Origin: Bacteroidota bacterium
GTDB taxonomy: Bacteria; Bacteroidota; Bacteroidia; Sphingobacteriales; Sphingobacteriaceae
Reading direction: 5' to 3'
Assembly (NCBI GenBank): GCA_023450085.1
Contig: JAEXHI010000012.1
Location: forward strand, 83,073-147,072
DNA: 64,000 bases
The notes below the pieces were generated by a model that searched no databases, had not been told where the DNA came from, and saw only the letters and a list, made by a program, of their open reading frames with translations. This document shows positions 17,966-26,441 of this stretch, piece by piece. Positions within the stretch are counted from its first letter, which is position 1. Each line of letters opens with the position of its first letter. Both the position numbers and the translations under genes were made by a program.

Positions 17966-18136
17966 ATGAGCAACAAAACGGAAAAGAATAAGGAAGAAAC
18001 CCAAAGCTTGTTGGAAAAGTCAAAGGCATTGCGTGAAAAATCAAAAGCTACCGAAACCAAACTCAATGAGCTAAAGGCCCAAGTTGATGAATTTATCCAT
18101 GCCGAAAAATCAACTGAAGAAATAAAGAACATTTAG
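17966..18136 (+). CDS. Short coiled-coil protein (56 aa)
   Basis: ATG at 17966 opens a 56-codon frame: MSNKTEKNKEETQSLLEKSK, followed by heptad-like Leu/Ala spacing (about residues 15-45) and ending EEIKNI. The composition, with regular hydrophobic positions among Lys/Glu, predicts one long amphipathic helix. The opposite-strand frame over the same bases encodes an improbable Phe/Ser-rich chain, so the plus strand is the better reading. It lies between KTSC and DUF6496 genes. No family recognised. Confidence 0.6.
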   Translation: MSNKTEKNKEETQSLLEKSKALREKSKATETKLNELKAQVDEFIHAEKSTEEIKNI

Positions 18137-18224
18137 CCACCTCCATCATCAAATCAATTCACAACGCTCTCGCTCTCCTTTTTACACGCTCTTCTTTTAA
18201 CCGTTCTACCTTCTAAATCAACCA

Positions 18225-18398
18225 TTATTTTTTCTTAGGCACTTTGGCCCCAGCTGCTTTGGCTTCTGATAGTCCTATCGCTACTGCCTGTTTTTTAGAA
18301 GTCACTTTTTTACCAGTACCAGTTTTTAATTTACCCTCTTTCATCTCGTGCATGGTCTTTTCTACTTTTTCGCCAGCTTTTCTCGAATACTTTGCCAT
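18225..18398 (-). CDS. DUF6496-type small basic protein
   Basis: Start set at ATG 18398 (MAKYSRKAGEKVEKTMHEMK, 57 residues), because relatives begin at this point and the extra upstream codons are hydrophobic and unlike the rest. The sequence GKLKTGTGKK, followed by SKKQAVAIGLSEAK and a Lys-rich end, is the signature of a small family seen in many bacteria (DUF6496). The basic character and the K-T-G-x-G-K region resemble histone-like or plasmid-encoded stress peptides, but the function is unknown. The convergent-free layout leaves it as a single-gene unit divergent from the DUF892 gene. Confidence 0.82.
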   Translation of the reverse strand: MAKYSRKAGEKVEKTMHEMKEGKLKTGTGKKVTSKKQAVAIGLSEAKAAGAKVPKKK

Positions 18399-18590
18399 TT
18401 TGATATATTTTAATTCAAGTACAATAAGCAATGGCAAACGATTTTGTTTTTAAAGGCTGCAAAACGAGTATTTGTACCCAAACCGCAAAACTCGAATACC
18501 TATTTTTCAAAAAACGCAAACAATATAGCCCGCTTTCGCTTTTATGGATATTCAATAACGATATCCAACAAATATAAATCAAGAAAAATC

Positions 18591-19100
18591 ATGAAAAGTG
18601 AAAGAAACGATACTATGCCTAATGCTCATTTGCACGACCTTTTTGTTGACGAGCTAAGGGATATTTTGGGCGCTGAAAAGCAATTGCTAAAAGGATTAAA
18701 AAAAATGGCTTCAAAAGCTGCGAGTGCAAACTTGAAGGATGCATTTACGGCCCATCATGCCGAAACCGAAGAACAAATTGAACGTCTTAAAAAAGTATTC
18801 GCCAGTATCAAGTTAACACCAAGAGCTAAAAAGTGCAAAGCCATGGAAGGCCTGCTTAACGAGGCCGAAGAAATTATGGAAGATTTTGAAGATAACGAAG
18901 CTTTGGATGCTGCCTTAATTGCTGCAGCGCAAAAAGTAGAGCACTATGAAATTGCCAGCTATGGATGTTTAGTGACCTATGCCACTTTAATGCAGCATGA
19001 GGAAGCTAGGGACCTACTGGCAACAACCTTAAATCAGGAAAAAGAAACGGATAGTAAACTCACGGACATTGCGATGTCTGAATCAAATGTAATGGCATAA
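18591..19100 (+). CDS. DUF892 (YciE/YciF-type) ferritin-like protein 1
   Basis: I use ATG 18591 (MKSERNDTMPNAHLHDLF, 169 residues). The frame extends further upstream, but that part is unstructured, and a second ATG nine codons on is also possible. The body LHDLFVDELRDILGAEKQLL, followed by FTAHHAETEEQIERL and VEHYEIASYG, has the carboxylates and histidines placed as in the DUF892/YciF ferritin-like four-helix family, which forms a di-iron-type site. YciE and YciF of enterobacteria are induced by osmotic and other stress. A second, divergent member is encoded at 26442-26978 in the same island. Confidence 0.9.
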   Translation: MKSERNDTMPNAHLHDLFVDELRDILGAEKQLLKGLKKMASKAASANLKDAFTAHHAETEEQIERLKKVFASIKLTPRAKKCKAMEGLLNEAEEIMEDFEDNEALDAALIAAAQKVEHYEIASYGCLVTYATLMQHEEARDLLATTLNQEKETDSKLTDIAMSESNVMA

Positions 19101-19181
19101 GTTTTCTGTTAGTGTCGGTGTTGATGTAGGGTTAACACCGGCTTTTTATAAACCCGTTCATAACTACTAAAACTAAGAACA

Positions 19182-19760
19182 ATGAAAAACCTATTTTTTC
19201 TCATCTACAGCATAGCGTTCACCGTAATGATTGCTTGTAACTCTCAGACAAAAGATGCTAAAGAAACAGCAGATAGCATCAATAAAACTAAAGACACCTC
19301 CACCGTAGCGGCGGATATGATTACGGTACGTGATAATGAGGCAGAGTTTGCCACCAATGCTGCCGATGCGAGTTTAACGGAAATCAATTTGGCCAATTTG
19401 GCCATTAGCAAAACGGGAAATCAACAAATTAAGGCTTATGCCAATATGATGTTAAAAGACCATGGTGCTGCTAATGACGAACTAATAGCTTTGGCTAAAA
19501 GCAAAAATATCACATTACCTCAAGCCATGAGCGAAGCTCACCAAAAACAGAGCAATGAACTTAATGAAAAAACAGGAACTGATTTCGATAAAAAATATGC
19601 CGCTTTAATGGAAGAAGACCATGTAAAAGTATTGGCTTTTATGGAGCATGAAGCGAGAAAAGGCACCGACCCAGATTTGAAAGCTTTTGCCAGCAAAATG
19701 GTCCCTGTAATTACCGCACACTTAAATGCCATCAGAAAAATTAAAGATGGCCTTAAGTAG
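19182..19760 (+). CDS. DUF4142 lipoprotein
   Basis: This 192-residue precursor has a signal peptide ending IAC (MKNLFFLIYSIAFTVMIAC), with Cys19 as the probable lipidation site. The mature part is helical and contains the DUF4142 pattern: EINLANLAISKTGNQQIKAY, MMLKDHGAAN and LMEEDHVKVLAFMEHEA. DUF4142 is a four-helix, ferritin-like family exported to the envelope, often in stress clusters, of unknown function. It is the downstream neighbour of the DUF892 gene on the same strand and precedes the GT4-fusion gene by 75 bases, so a shared transcript is possible. Confidence 0.88.
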   Translation: MKNLFFLIYSIAFTVMIACNSQTKDAKETADSINKTKDTSTVAADMITVRDNEAEFATNAADASLTEINLANLAISKTGNQQIKAYANMMLKDHGAANDELIALAKSKNITLPQAMSEAHQKQSNELNEKTGTDFDKKYAALMEEDHVKVLAFMEHEARKGTDPDLKAFASKMVPVITAHLNAIRKIKDGLK

Positions 19761-19835
19761 CATTAAAACCTTTCACACCATTTGGTTGTTGAACTAAGTA
19801 TACGATGCAGTACCTCTCTTACAAAATAAATAACG

Positions 19836-22106
19836 ATGAAAATAGCTTATATCAGCACCTCACTGCCTCAGGAATGTGGCATTGCTACCTTTAACGCCAA
19901 TTTGGCAATTGCTATTAACCAACACGACACCATCTCAAAAGACAGCTTCGTTATTGCCTTAAGTGATGCCGAAGATTTAAAGACTTATCATTATCCTAAA
20001 GAAGTAAAATACATCATTAGGCAAAACAACCAAAAAGATTATTTAAGGGCCGCTAACTATATCAACACCAGTCAGGTTGATGCTTGTGTGATAGAACACG
20101 AATTTGGAATTTACGGAGGTGAAAGCGGTTTGTACCTACTCACTTTAATGGCACGAATCAATAAGCCCATTATTACCATTTTACATACCGTACTCAAACA
20201 ACCTAACTATATCCAACAAACCATTATCCAACAAATTGCTAAACGATCGGCTAACATTGTAGTGATGAGCCAAAAGGCAATCGGTTTTTTAACCAGTATC
20301 TACCACGTTCCAAAAGAAAAAATCAAGTATATAGAACATGGCGTTCCAGATTTAGAGCCTGCTGCCTACAACCCAGTTAAAGCGGCTTACCCTTTTAAAG
20401 ACAATAAAGTTTTGTTGACTTTCGGTTTAATTAGTCGAGGAAAAGGACTAGAAACCGTGGTAGAAGCATTGCCACAAATAGTCAAGAATCATCCAAACGT
20501 GGTATACGTAGTTTTGGGAAACACACATCCTGGAGTGGTTAAAAGTGCTGGGGAAGAATATCGCGATAGCTTGAAACGGCTAGCAAGAAAACTAAACGTC
20601 GAAAATCACTTGGTGTTCGTTAATAAATTTGTAGATGAAAACGAACTGTACCAATATCTTTCTGCTACCGATGTGTACATTACTCCTTACTTAAATGAAG
20701 CGCAAATTACTAGCGGTACGCTTTCCTATGCGGTGGGTGCTGGTGCAGCCGTAATCTCCACCCCTTACTGGCATGCACAAGAATTGTTAGCCCAAAAACG
20801 TGGCCTATTGTTCGATTTCAAGAATAGTCAACAATTAGCGGGAATGGTAAACGAATTGCTAGAACAACCCGAGAAACTAGATGAACTAAAATACAATGCC
20901 TATCAATACGGCCTTTCTTTACGTTGGCCTAGTATTGGCAAAAAATACATTAAAGTGCTACAAAGTGCCATAGTAGATAGGGAAAAATCTGATTTGGAGA
21001 GCAAGAGTATTATTGATGTTGATAGCATTCCGACGTTCAACTTAAGCCATATCCGCCGCCTAACAGATGATACAGGTATTGTGCAACACGCCAAATATGG
21101 TATCCCTAATTTAAAGGAAGGCTATTGTTTAGATGATAATTCAAGGGCATTAATTATGGCTTTAATGGCTTTTGAACAATATAAAAGTAAAGAATCTTTA
21201 GATTTACTTCCTATCTACCTAAGCTATATTCAATACATGCAGAAGGAAGATGGCAACTTCCGTAACTTTTTAAGTTTTAATAGAAATTATTTGGACGAAG
21301 TTGGCTCCGAAGATTCTTTTGGCAGAACCATTTGGTCATTGGGTTATCTAATCAATTATGCTCCAAACAACTCTTACAAAGAATTTGCAGATGAGCTTTT
21401 CCTAAAATCGGTTCCTCATTTCGCTCAACTTCAACATTTAAGAGGAGTTGCTAATACCATGATTGGGGTGCATCACTATTTAAAGGTAAATCCTCATGAC
21501 GAGCGTATTGTAAATGAATTTAACCAACTAGCTGTTCCGTTAATTGATGCTTATCTAGATAATAAATCGGGTGATTGGCACTGGTTTGAACAGAAACTTA
21601 CCTACGACAATGCCATTTTACCTTTGGCACTGCTCTGTCATTACGAAATCAACAAAAACGTACAATCATTAAATATTGCTTTAGAAGCGTTGGAATTTCT
21701 TACCGATAAAACATTGGCTTTTGGATTTTTAAATCCTGTGGGAAATGATGGATGGTTGGAGAAAAATAGTCCTATGGCGCTATACGATCAACAGGCGATA
21801 GAAACCATGGCAATGGTGCTGGTCTATTTTAAAGCTTACGAAATTACCAAGGAAGTGAAATATATGCACCACTTGTACCAGAGCTACTTATGGTTTTTAG
21901 GTGAAAACAGCTTGAACTTGCCGTTATATGACCATGAAACTAAAGGCTGTGCCGACGGATTGCAACCTCATGGTGTAAATAGGAACCAAGGAGCCGAAAG
22001 TACTTTGGCCTATTTGATTTCGCATTTGGTAGTGTTTAAAGCTTTAGAAATTGAATATCGTTATCTGGCAGATAACAAGTTACAAGAAGATATTTTAGAA
22101 AGCTAG
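19836..22106 (+). CDS. GT4 glycosyltransferase fused to an alpha-helical glycosidase-like domain
   Basis: This protein has 756 residues. Residues 1 to about 385 form a GT-B glycosyltransferase of family 4: an N-terminal MKIAYISTSLPQECGIATF, an EHEFGIYGG segment, and the donor-site block TSGTLSYAVGAGAA with the following E-x7-E-type acidic residues. Residues about 400-745 are a different, helix-rich region (LKEGYCLDDNSRALIMALMA, DNAILPLALLCHYE, GRTIWSLGYL) resembling (alpha/alpha) barrel sugar-binding or hydrolase domains. No signal peptide, so cytoplasmic. The convergent gene at 22355-23833 is a GH130 protein, a family that handles mannosides, so the pair may build and degrade the same mannose-containing glycan or glycoside. 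The role of the helical domain is unproven. Confidence 0.85.
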   Translation: MKIAYISTSLPQECGIATFNANLAIAINQHDTISKDSFVIALSDAEDLKTYHYPKEVKYIIRQNNQKDYLRAANYINTSQVDACVIEHEFGIYGGESGLYLLTLMARINKPIITILHTVLKQPNYIQQTIIQQIAKRSANIVVMSQKAIGFLTSIYHVPKEKIKYIEHGVPDLEPAAYNPVKAAYPFKDNKVLLTFGLISRGKGLETVVEALPQIVKNHPNVVYVVLGNTHPGVVKSAGEEYRDSLKRLARKLNVENHLVFVNKFVDENELYQYLSATDVYITPYLNEAQITSGTLSYAVGAGAAVISTPYWHAQELLAQKRGLLFDFKNSQQLAGMVNELLEQPEKLDELKYNAYQYGLSLRWPSIGKKYIKVLQSAIVDREKSDLESKSIIDVDSIPTFNLSHIRRLTDDTGIVQHAKYGIPNLKEGYCLDDNSRALIMALMAFEQYKSKESLDLLPIYLSYIQYMQKEDGNFRNFLSFNRNYLDEVGSEDSFGRTIWSLGYLINYAPNNSYKEFADELFLKSVPHFAQLQHLRGVANTMIGVHHYLKVNPHDERIVNEFNQLAVPLIDAYLDNKSGDWHWFEQKLTYDNAILPLALLCHYEINKNVQSLNIALEALEFLTDKTLAFGFLNPVGNDGWLEKNSPMALYDQQAIETMAMVLVYFKAYEITKEVKYMHHLYQSYLWFLGENSLNLPLYDHETKGCADGLQPHGVNRNQGAESTLAYLISHLVVFKALEIEYRYLADNKLQEDILES

Positions 22107-22113
22107 AACATAT

Positions 22114-22143
22114 ACCTCGCAGGTTTCAAAAACCTACGAGGTT
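22114..22143. repeat. Palindromic repeat, copy 1 of a duplicated unit
   Basis: ACCTCGCAGGTTT and AAACCTACGAGGTTT arms form a hairpin. It is followed by a GATTCCTCGTCATTAAACTT segment (about 22154-22192). The same two-part unit recurs about 147 bases on, at 22261-22338. Confidence 0.85.
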
Positions 22144-22260
22144 TGCTAAATATCGGAGATTCCTCGTCATTAAACTTCCCTCAGAATGACAGCAATTATT
22201 TACATTATTGCAGAGAACGCCAACTTTTATAATCATAACTCATTCATAAGTATACAATTA

Positions 22261-22292
22261 AACCTCGCAGGTTTCTAAAACCTGTGAGGTTT
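22261..22292. repeat. Palindromic repeat, copy 2 of a duplicated unit
   Basis: AACCTCGCAGG and CCTGTGAGGTTT arms around TTTCTAAAA form a hairpin, again followed by a GATTCCTCGTCGTTAAACTT segment (about 22301-22338). It lies between the convergent GT4-fusion and GH130 genes, where it may also act as a transcriptional end for both, although no clear U-tract is present. Confidence 0.85.
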
Positions 22293-22354
22293 GTTAATAT
22301 AAAAGATTCCTCGTCGTTAAACTTCCCTCGGAATGCCAATATCGATAACAATCA

Positions 22355-23833
22355 CTACACGGCACTACCGTTATTATGCTCCAAAATACGTTCCAATAAA
22401 CGTTCTAAATTTACGGTAGCAAAAGAGGAACAATAATCAGATAAACCATAAGGAATAATCAGTTCACCATTATGGATAATGGAACCACAAGAGTACAATA
22501 CATTAGGCACATAACCTTCTCGTTCATCGGGATTAGGCACCAACAAAGGTTCATGCAAACGACCAATTTCAATTGAAGGATCGTTCAAATCCAATAAACT
22601 TGCTCCCAAACAATACCTGCGCATGGGACCTACTCCATGGGTAATAATAAGCCAACCAGCTTCTGTTTCAATAGGTGACCCACAATTACCAATTTGTATA
22701 AACTCCCAAGGATACAAGGGAGCCTGAAGCTTAATCGGCTGGTCCCAAACTGTAATCCTATCCGAGTACATTAAATAATTGTTCCAACCATCTATCCGCG
22801 ACATCATGGCGTATTTTCCATTAATTTTTTTAGGGAACAGTGCTAAATTCTTATTTTGTGCCCCTTTTCCATGCAAAGGGCTCACTTTAAAATTATAAAA
22901 ATCGGTAGTTTGCATCAGTTTGGGAATAATAAAAGCCCCATCAAATGCAGTATAGGTCCCATAGTAAATTACACTCCCATCCTCTTTGGTAAAGCGTACA
23001 AAACGGGCATCTTCAATACCTTTTCGTTCAAATTCTGAAATTGGAAAAATGACACGATCGGAAATATCCGTATCCTTAGAAAAACAGATTTCATGATAAG
23101 TATCCGACAGCCATAAAATACGGTCATACTCCAATTTATCCGCATCTTCCTTTTGTTGCTCCTTCGCATCCAATACCAATTTCCTAAGTTGAGGATAATC
23201 AAACTTCTCACCTAAATGTCCATTCACATCGGTAATCACATTCATCGAAATACTGGCATCGGCAGCCTTTTTAAGGAAAAGACGTTTATTATAAATGGCA
23301 TTCTTCACCACTTCCGCTTCATCTATGTAACTCCCCGCTGGCATTACATGTATATTATTATGACTATCGATAAGTGCCCTTCTAAATACCACCGAGGAAA
23401 TATGCCCCTCGCCCACTGCCCTAAAGCTAATGATCACCCGCTTTTCGCCTTCCACCAAATTAGTTTGGTCAGGATCTTCCACAATAGAAGGATTAAAAAA
23501 CGCTGCTGATTCAATGGAATATTCGTGGGTAAAATAAGAACCGATGAGATATTTGGTAAACTCATCCATGTTTTTATAGTCGATGCCCATTTCCTCAATC
23601 AGCCATTGTATCTTCTTACAATGCTTTAAAAACACTTTAGTAATGTTTCTATGTCGTTTTGAAAATTCCTGCAGTAAGGGCGATACAATATCGAAAATCT
23701 GCTTATCGCTAAGACTGGTAACTTTTGATACTACTTCTCTGGCTCTTTCATCACCATTGTAAAAAAATCTAGCAATTACTCTTTTGGGATCTGGATAAAC
23801 CTTTACCGGTTTCCTGCTGACTGTTATCCTCAT
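22355..23833 (-). CDS. Glycoside hydrolase family 130 protein (long form)
   Basis: This 492-residue protein has no signal peptide. The first 130 or so residues form a helical extension absent from short GH130 enzymes. The propeller follows, with KGIEDARFVRF near residue 270, NLALFPKKINGKYAMMSRID near 330, GNCGSP near 380, and a late IPYGLSDYC. Characterised long-form GH130 proteins act on beta-1,2-linked or other mannosides. Specificity here is not known. It converges on the GT4-fusion gene, and a short-form paralogue lies at 7152-8198, so the island carries two GH130 genes. Both are probably cytoplasmic. Confidence 0.88.
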   Translation of the reverse strand: MRITVSRKPVKVYPDPKRVIARFFYNGDERAREVVSKVTSLSDKQIFDIVSPLLQEFSKRHRNITKVFLKHCKKIQWLIEEMGIDYKNMDEFTKYLIGSYFTHEYSIESAAFFNPSIVEDPDQTNLVEGEKRVIISFRAVGEGHISSVVFRRALIDSHNNIHVMPAGSYIDEAEVVKNAIYNKRLFLKKAADASISMNVITDVNGHLGEKFDYPQLRKLVLDAKEQQKEDADKLEYDRILWLSDTYHEICFSKDTDISDRVIFPISEFERKGIEDARFVRFTKEDGSVIYYGTYTAFDGAFIIPKLMQTTDFYNFKVSPLHGKGAQNKNLALFPKKINGKYAMMSRIDGWNNYLMYSDRITVWDQPIKLQAPLYPWEFIQIGNCGSPIETEAGWLIITHGVGPMRRYCLGASLLDLNDPSIEIGRLHEPLLVPNPDEREGYVPNVLYSCGSIIHNGELIIPYGLSDYCSSFATVNLERLLERILEHNNGSAV

Positions 23834-23950
23834 CGTGAAATTTGTTTTAAAATGAATAACAATTTTTTGGGAATAGGGTTTGGCAAAAACCGATGAGTAT
23901 TACATAAAAACCAAAATTAAGGGCGAGTTGTTATTAACTAAAAGAACTTG

Positions 23951-24199
23951 ATGATGAATTCACCAAAAACTGATTTTTACATTATAGCCAATATAGAAGG
24001 CGAAGAAAAGCATATCAAAGTGATAGAACTGGAAACCACTGACGGGGTTGCCTACTATTCATGCCATATTGGTGAAACTGAAATCACTCAACTTAGAAAT
24101 GAACTTTACGGAAAGTGGGAACAGCTTTGGGGCGACCTTCCTTCCGAGACCATCGAACTCATTGGAGAAAAAATCTCAGAGAAAATCACACCACCTTAA
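23951..24199 (+). CDS. Small protein of unknown function (82 aa)
   Basis: ATG 23951 is preferred over the in-frame TTG just before it. A second ATG follows directly, so translation could begin at either. The 82 residues (MMNSPKTDFYIIANIEGEEK) suggest an alpha/beta fold: alternating strands (VIELETTDGVAYYSCH), then a helix-rich end (ELYGKWEQLWGDLPSETIEL). No signal or membrane segment. It ends four bases inside the end of the convergent NarL regulator gene. It sits in the stress island between GH130 and the second two-component pair. Family not recognised. Confidence 0.65.
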   Translation: MMNSPKTDFYIIANIEGEEKHIKVIELETTDGVAYYSCHIGETEITQLRNELYGKWEQLWGDLPSETIELIGEKISEKITPP

Positions 24200-24888
24200 T
24201 CAGATAAATGAGATTTTAGCACACCATGAATTAAACAATATTTAATTAATGCAGCCGTGTTGCGCACCCCAGTTTTACTGATCATCTGTAAACGATGCCC
24301 TTCTACCGTACGTTTACTGGTAAATAGTTTTTCAGCTATTTCTAAGTTGGTATAACCATCTGCAATGAGCTCTAAAATTTCAATTTCCCTTGTCGAAAAA
24401 TCAATTTTAACTTGTTGATCTTTCGAACTGCTAATTCGTACCCCCATTAAACTTTTGGTTAGCAACTTGTAGGCAAGTTCAGCACAAACATAAAAAGAAT
24501 TATACATCACTTGCTTGATGGAAAAAATCAGTTCCTCCTCGTTAACGCTCTTCAACAAATATCCCTTCGCCCCCGCTTGCAAGGCTTGCGAAACATATTT
24601 TTCATGATCTAACATCGACAGCATCATTACTTTAGTTTGTGGGTAAAGGTCATTAATTTGCTTACAAAGTTCAAGCCCATTCATTTCTGGCATATTAATA
24701 TCTGCCAATACTAAATCTATGGGCTCTTCAACATTCTTTAGAATTTGCAAGGCTTCTACACCATTTCCTCCTTCACCCACCACGTTAAAGTCGTTATATT
24801 TTAAAAGCAGGGATTTAATGCCATCTCTTACCAAATGATGGTCGTCTGCCAAAAGAATATTTATTTTTTTGAGGTTATTTTGCACCAT
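24196..24888 (-). CDS. NarL/LuxR-type response regulator (paralogue 2)
   Basis: This 230-residue regulator has a receiver domain (ILLADDHHLVRDGIK; phospho-acceptor D63 in DLVLADINMPEMNG) and a LuxR helix-turn-helix (STREIEILELIADGYTNLEI, with KRTVEGHR). It overlaps the end of the kinase gene by 14 bases, so the two are translationally coupled and almost certainly partners. Receiver and output domains align with the regulator at 11634-12281 throughout, so the two systems arose by duplication and could cross-talk. Targets unknown. Confidence 0.94.
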   Translation of the reverse strand: MVQNNLKKINILLADDHHLVRDGIKSLLLKYNDFNVVGEGGNGVEALQILKNVEEPIDLVLADINMPEMNGLELCKQINDLYPQTKVMMLSMLDHEKYVSQALQAGAKGYLLKSVNEEELIFSIKQVMYNSFYVCAELAYKLLTKSLMGVRISSSKDQQVKIDFSTREIEILELIADGYTNLEIAEKLFTSKRTVEGHRLQMISKTGVRNTAALIKYCLIHGVLKSHLSD

Positions 24889-25993
24889 TTAAAGGAATAT
24901 TCATTAATACTTTTGTACCACTCTCTGGACTAGAGAAAACTTCGAAAACACCACTTAGGATATGTAATCTATTCATGATACTTTTTAAACCGAAGCCTTT
25001 TTTAGCATCGCTCAAAATCGATTTATCAAGTCCTGTGCCATTATCCGTTTGACTGATATATAAGTCGTCTTCTTTTTGCACGACCAGCACATTTACGTGA
25101 CTAGCCGAGGCATGTTTGATGGTATTGTTTACCAATTCCTGCAAAATTCTGTAGATAATCACCTCAACATTTTTGTTGATACGAGAGGCCTTCACATTAA
25201 AACTAAAATTAAAAGAAATCTGTTGAGCATCAAGTTTTCTCTCAAGCATGTCCTTTATAGCTGCCTCTAGTCCCATATCGTTGAGTAATACAGGCGTAAG
25301 CTCAAAAGAAATTTCTCTTACTTTTTTAATTGCTGCATTAAGCAAGGCCCTGCTTTCTGTTTCCGAAGAACTTAACTTTAATTGCGCCGCAAACAACAGT
25401 TGTCCAATCTCGTTATGTAGGTTTTCGGCGATATTTCTACGCTCTTCTTCCTGCGCATTAATAATGGCTTCAAATAGTTGTTGCTGCTGTAAAACTTTTA
25501 GTTGAGACTTTTCGTCTATCAATCTTTGGCGCTCTTCCGAAAGTTCAATTTGCTGGGTAATATCTTGTGATACACCAATGATATGCAGCGGTGAACCATA
25601 ACCATCACGCTTTAGCACTTTTCTTTTGGTAGCCAGCCAACGTATCTTACCCTCATGGTCGATGATCCGATATTTAAATTCACTAATATGTTCGTCCTCA
25701 ACCGCCTTTAACTGATCAAGTTCTTTAAAATAATGATACTGATCTGCAGGATGTATTGTTTTTTCAAAAAAACGAAGCCCCATATCATTGATCTCCTGCT
25801 TGCTCATCTTAAACAAATGATGTACATGAGCATTAGAGTAAATTTTACGCATCTGCTGTATATCAGTCACACATAGCATGTCTGGGATTGCATCTGCCAT
25901 TTTAGAAAATATCAGGGAATCTATCTTAAAATCATTGATCACGATTTGGTCCAGTTCCTGACCTGCGAGCTCTAAATCTTTACTTTTCTCCAT
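24875..25993 (-). CDS. PAS sensor histidine kinase (HisKA_3)
   Basis: This 372-residue cytoplasmic kinase has one PAS domain (about 28-150, with a PAC-like HIIGVSQDITQQ end), a short coiled coil, and a HisKA_3 segment EEERRNIAENLHNEIGQ with phospho-acceptor H193. A HATPase region follows (NTIKHASASH, DNGTGLD, GFGLKSIMNR). It is colinear with the last 360 or so residues of the large kinase at 12575-16075, so it looks like a stripped-down paralogue. Its stop overlaps the start of the NarL regulator. The two paralogous pairs bracket the middle of the stress island. Confidence 0.94.
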   Translation of the reverse strand: MEKSKDLELAGQELDQIVINDFKIDSLIFSKMADAIPDMLCVTDIQQMRKIYSNAHVHHLFKMSKQEINDMGLRFFEKTIHPADQYHYFKELDQLKAVEDEHISEFKYRIIDHEGKIRWLATKRKVLKRDGYGSPLHIIGVSQDITQQIELSEERQRLIDEKSQLKVLQQQQLFEAIINAQEEERRNIAENLHNEIGQLLFAAQLKLSSSETESRALLNAAIKKVREISFELTPVLLNDMGLEAAIKDMLERKLDAQQISFNFSFNVKASRINKNVEVIIYRILQELVNNTIKHASASHVNVLVVQKEDDLYISQTDNGTGLDKSILSDAKKGFGLKSIMNRLHILSGVFEVFSSPESGTKVLMNIPLNGAK

Positions 25994-26055
25994 AATCCGC
26001 CTGCTGGAATAGTCTTAAAACTAATATAGGATAAAATTCTGTTGTTTTCGTGCTA

Positions 26056-26439
26056 CTAATCGGCAACAAAACAACTTTCTACACTATCTAAAAAATAACT
26101 CAGGTCAAAAGGCTTGGCTATAAATAGATCAATGTGTTTTTGGCAATCGCCAAATTTATGTAGAGGATATGCAGAGATTACAACGAGCGGTATAGATGGA
26201 TAAAATGATTTGATTTTTTGGCACAGGCTTTCATGATCGGGCATTGGAGCTAATACATGATCCAACAATACCAAATCTGGTTTTAGAAATTGTGGTTTGC
26301 TCAAGGTTTCGGTAGAAACAAAAGTGCATTCATATTTTTCAGGTAAAAGTGCTGCAGATAGAATAGTTTGCATACTATCCTCATCTTCAAAAATCAAAAG
26401 TTTGCGTTTTTCAGCGTTAGCGTCAGGTAGATAAGCCAT
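26056..26439 (-). CDS. Stand-alone receiver domain protein
   Basis: 127 residues forming one receiver domain and nothing else: acidic pair FEDED near residues 17-21, phospho-acceptor D60 in PDLVLLDHVL, a conserved Ser in VVISAYP, and the Lys in FIAKPF near residue 110. Single-domain receivers act as phosphate shuttles or as protein-binding switches. It lies 3 bases downstream of the DUF892 gene on the same strand, and 63 bases separate it from the PAS kinase gene further downstream. It may therefore connect to that phosphorelay. Confidence 0.9.
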   Translation of the reverse strand: MAYLPDANAEKRKLLIFEDEDSMQTILSAALLPEKYECTFVSTETLSKPQFLKPDLVLLDHVLAPMPDHESLCQKIKSFYPSIPLVVISAYPLHKFGDCQKHIDLFIAKPFDLSYFLDSVESCFVAD

Positions 26440-26441
26440 AT

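Noticed and set aside
17941..18132. 63-codon minus-strand frame rich in Phe and Ser
   Set aside because: It is antisense to a well-formed coiled-coil ORF (17966-18136) and has an implausible composition.
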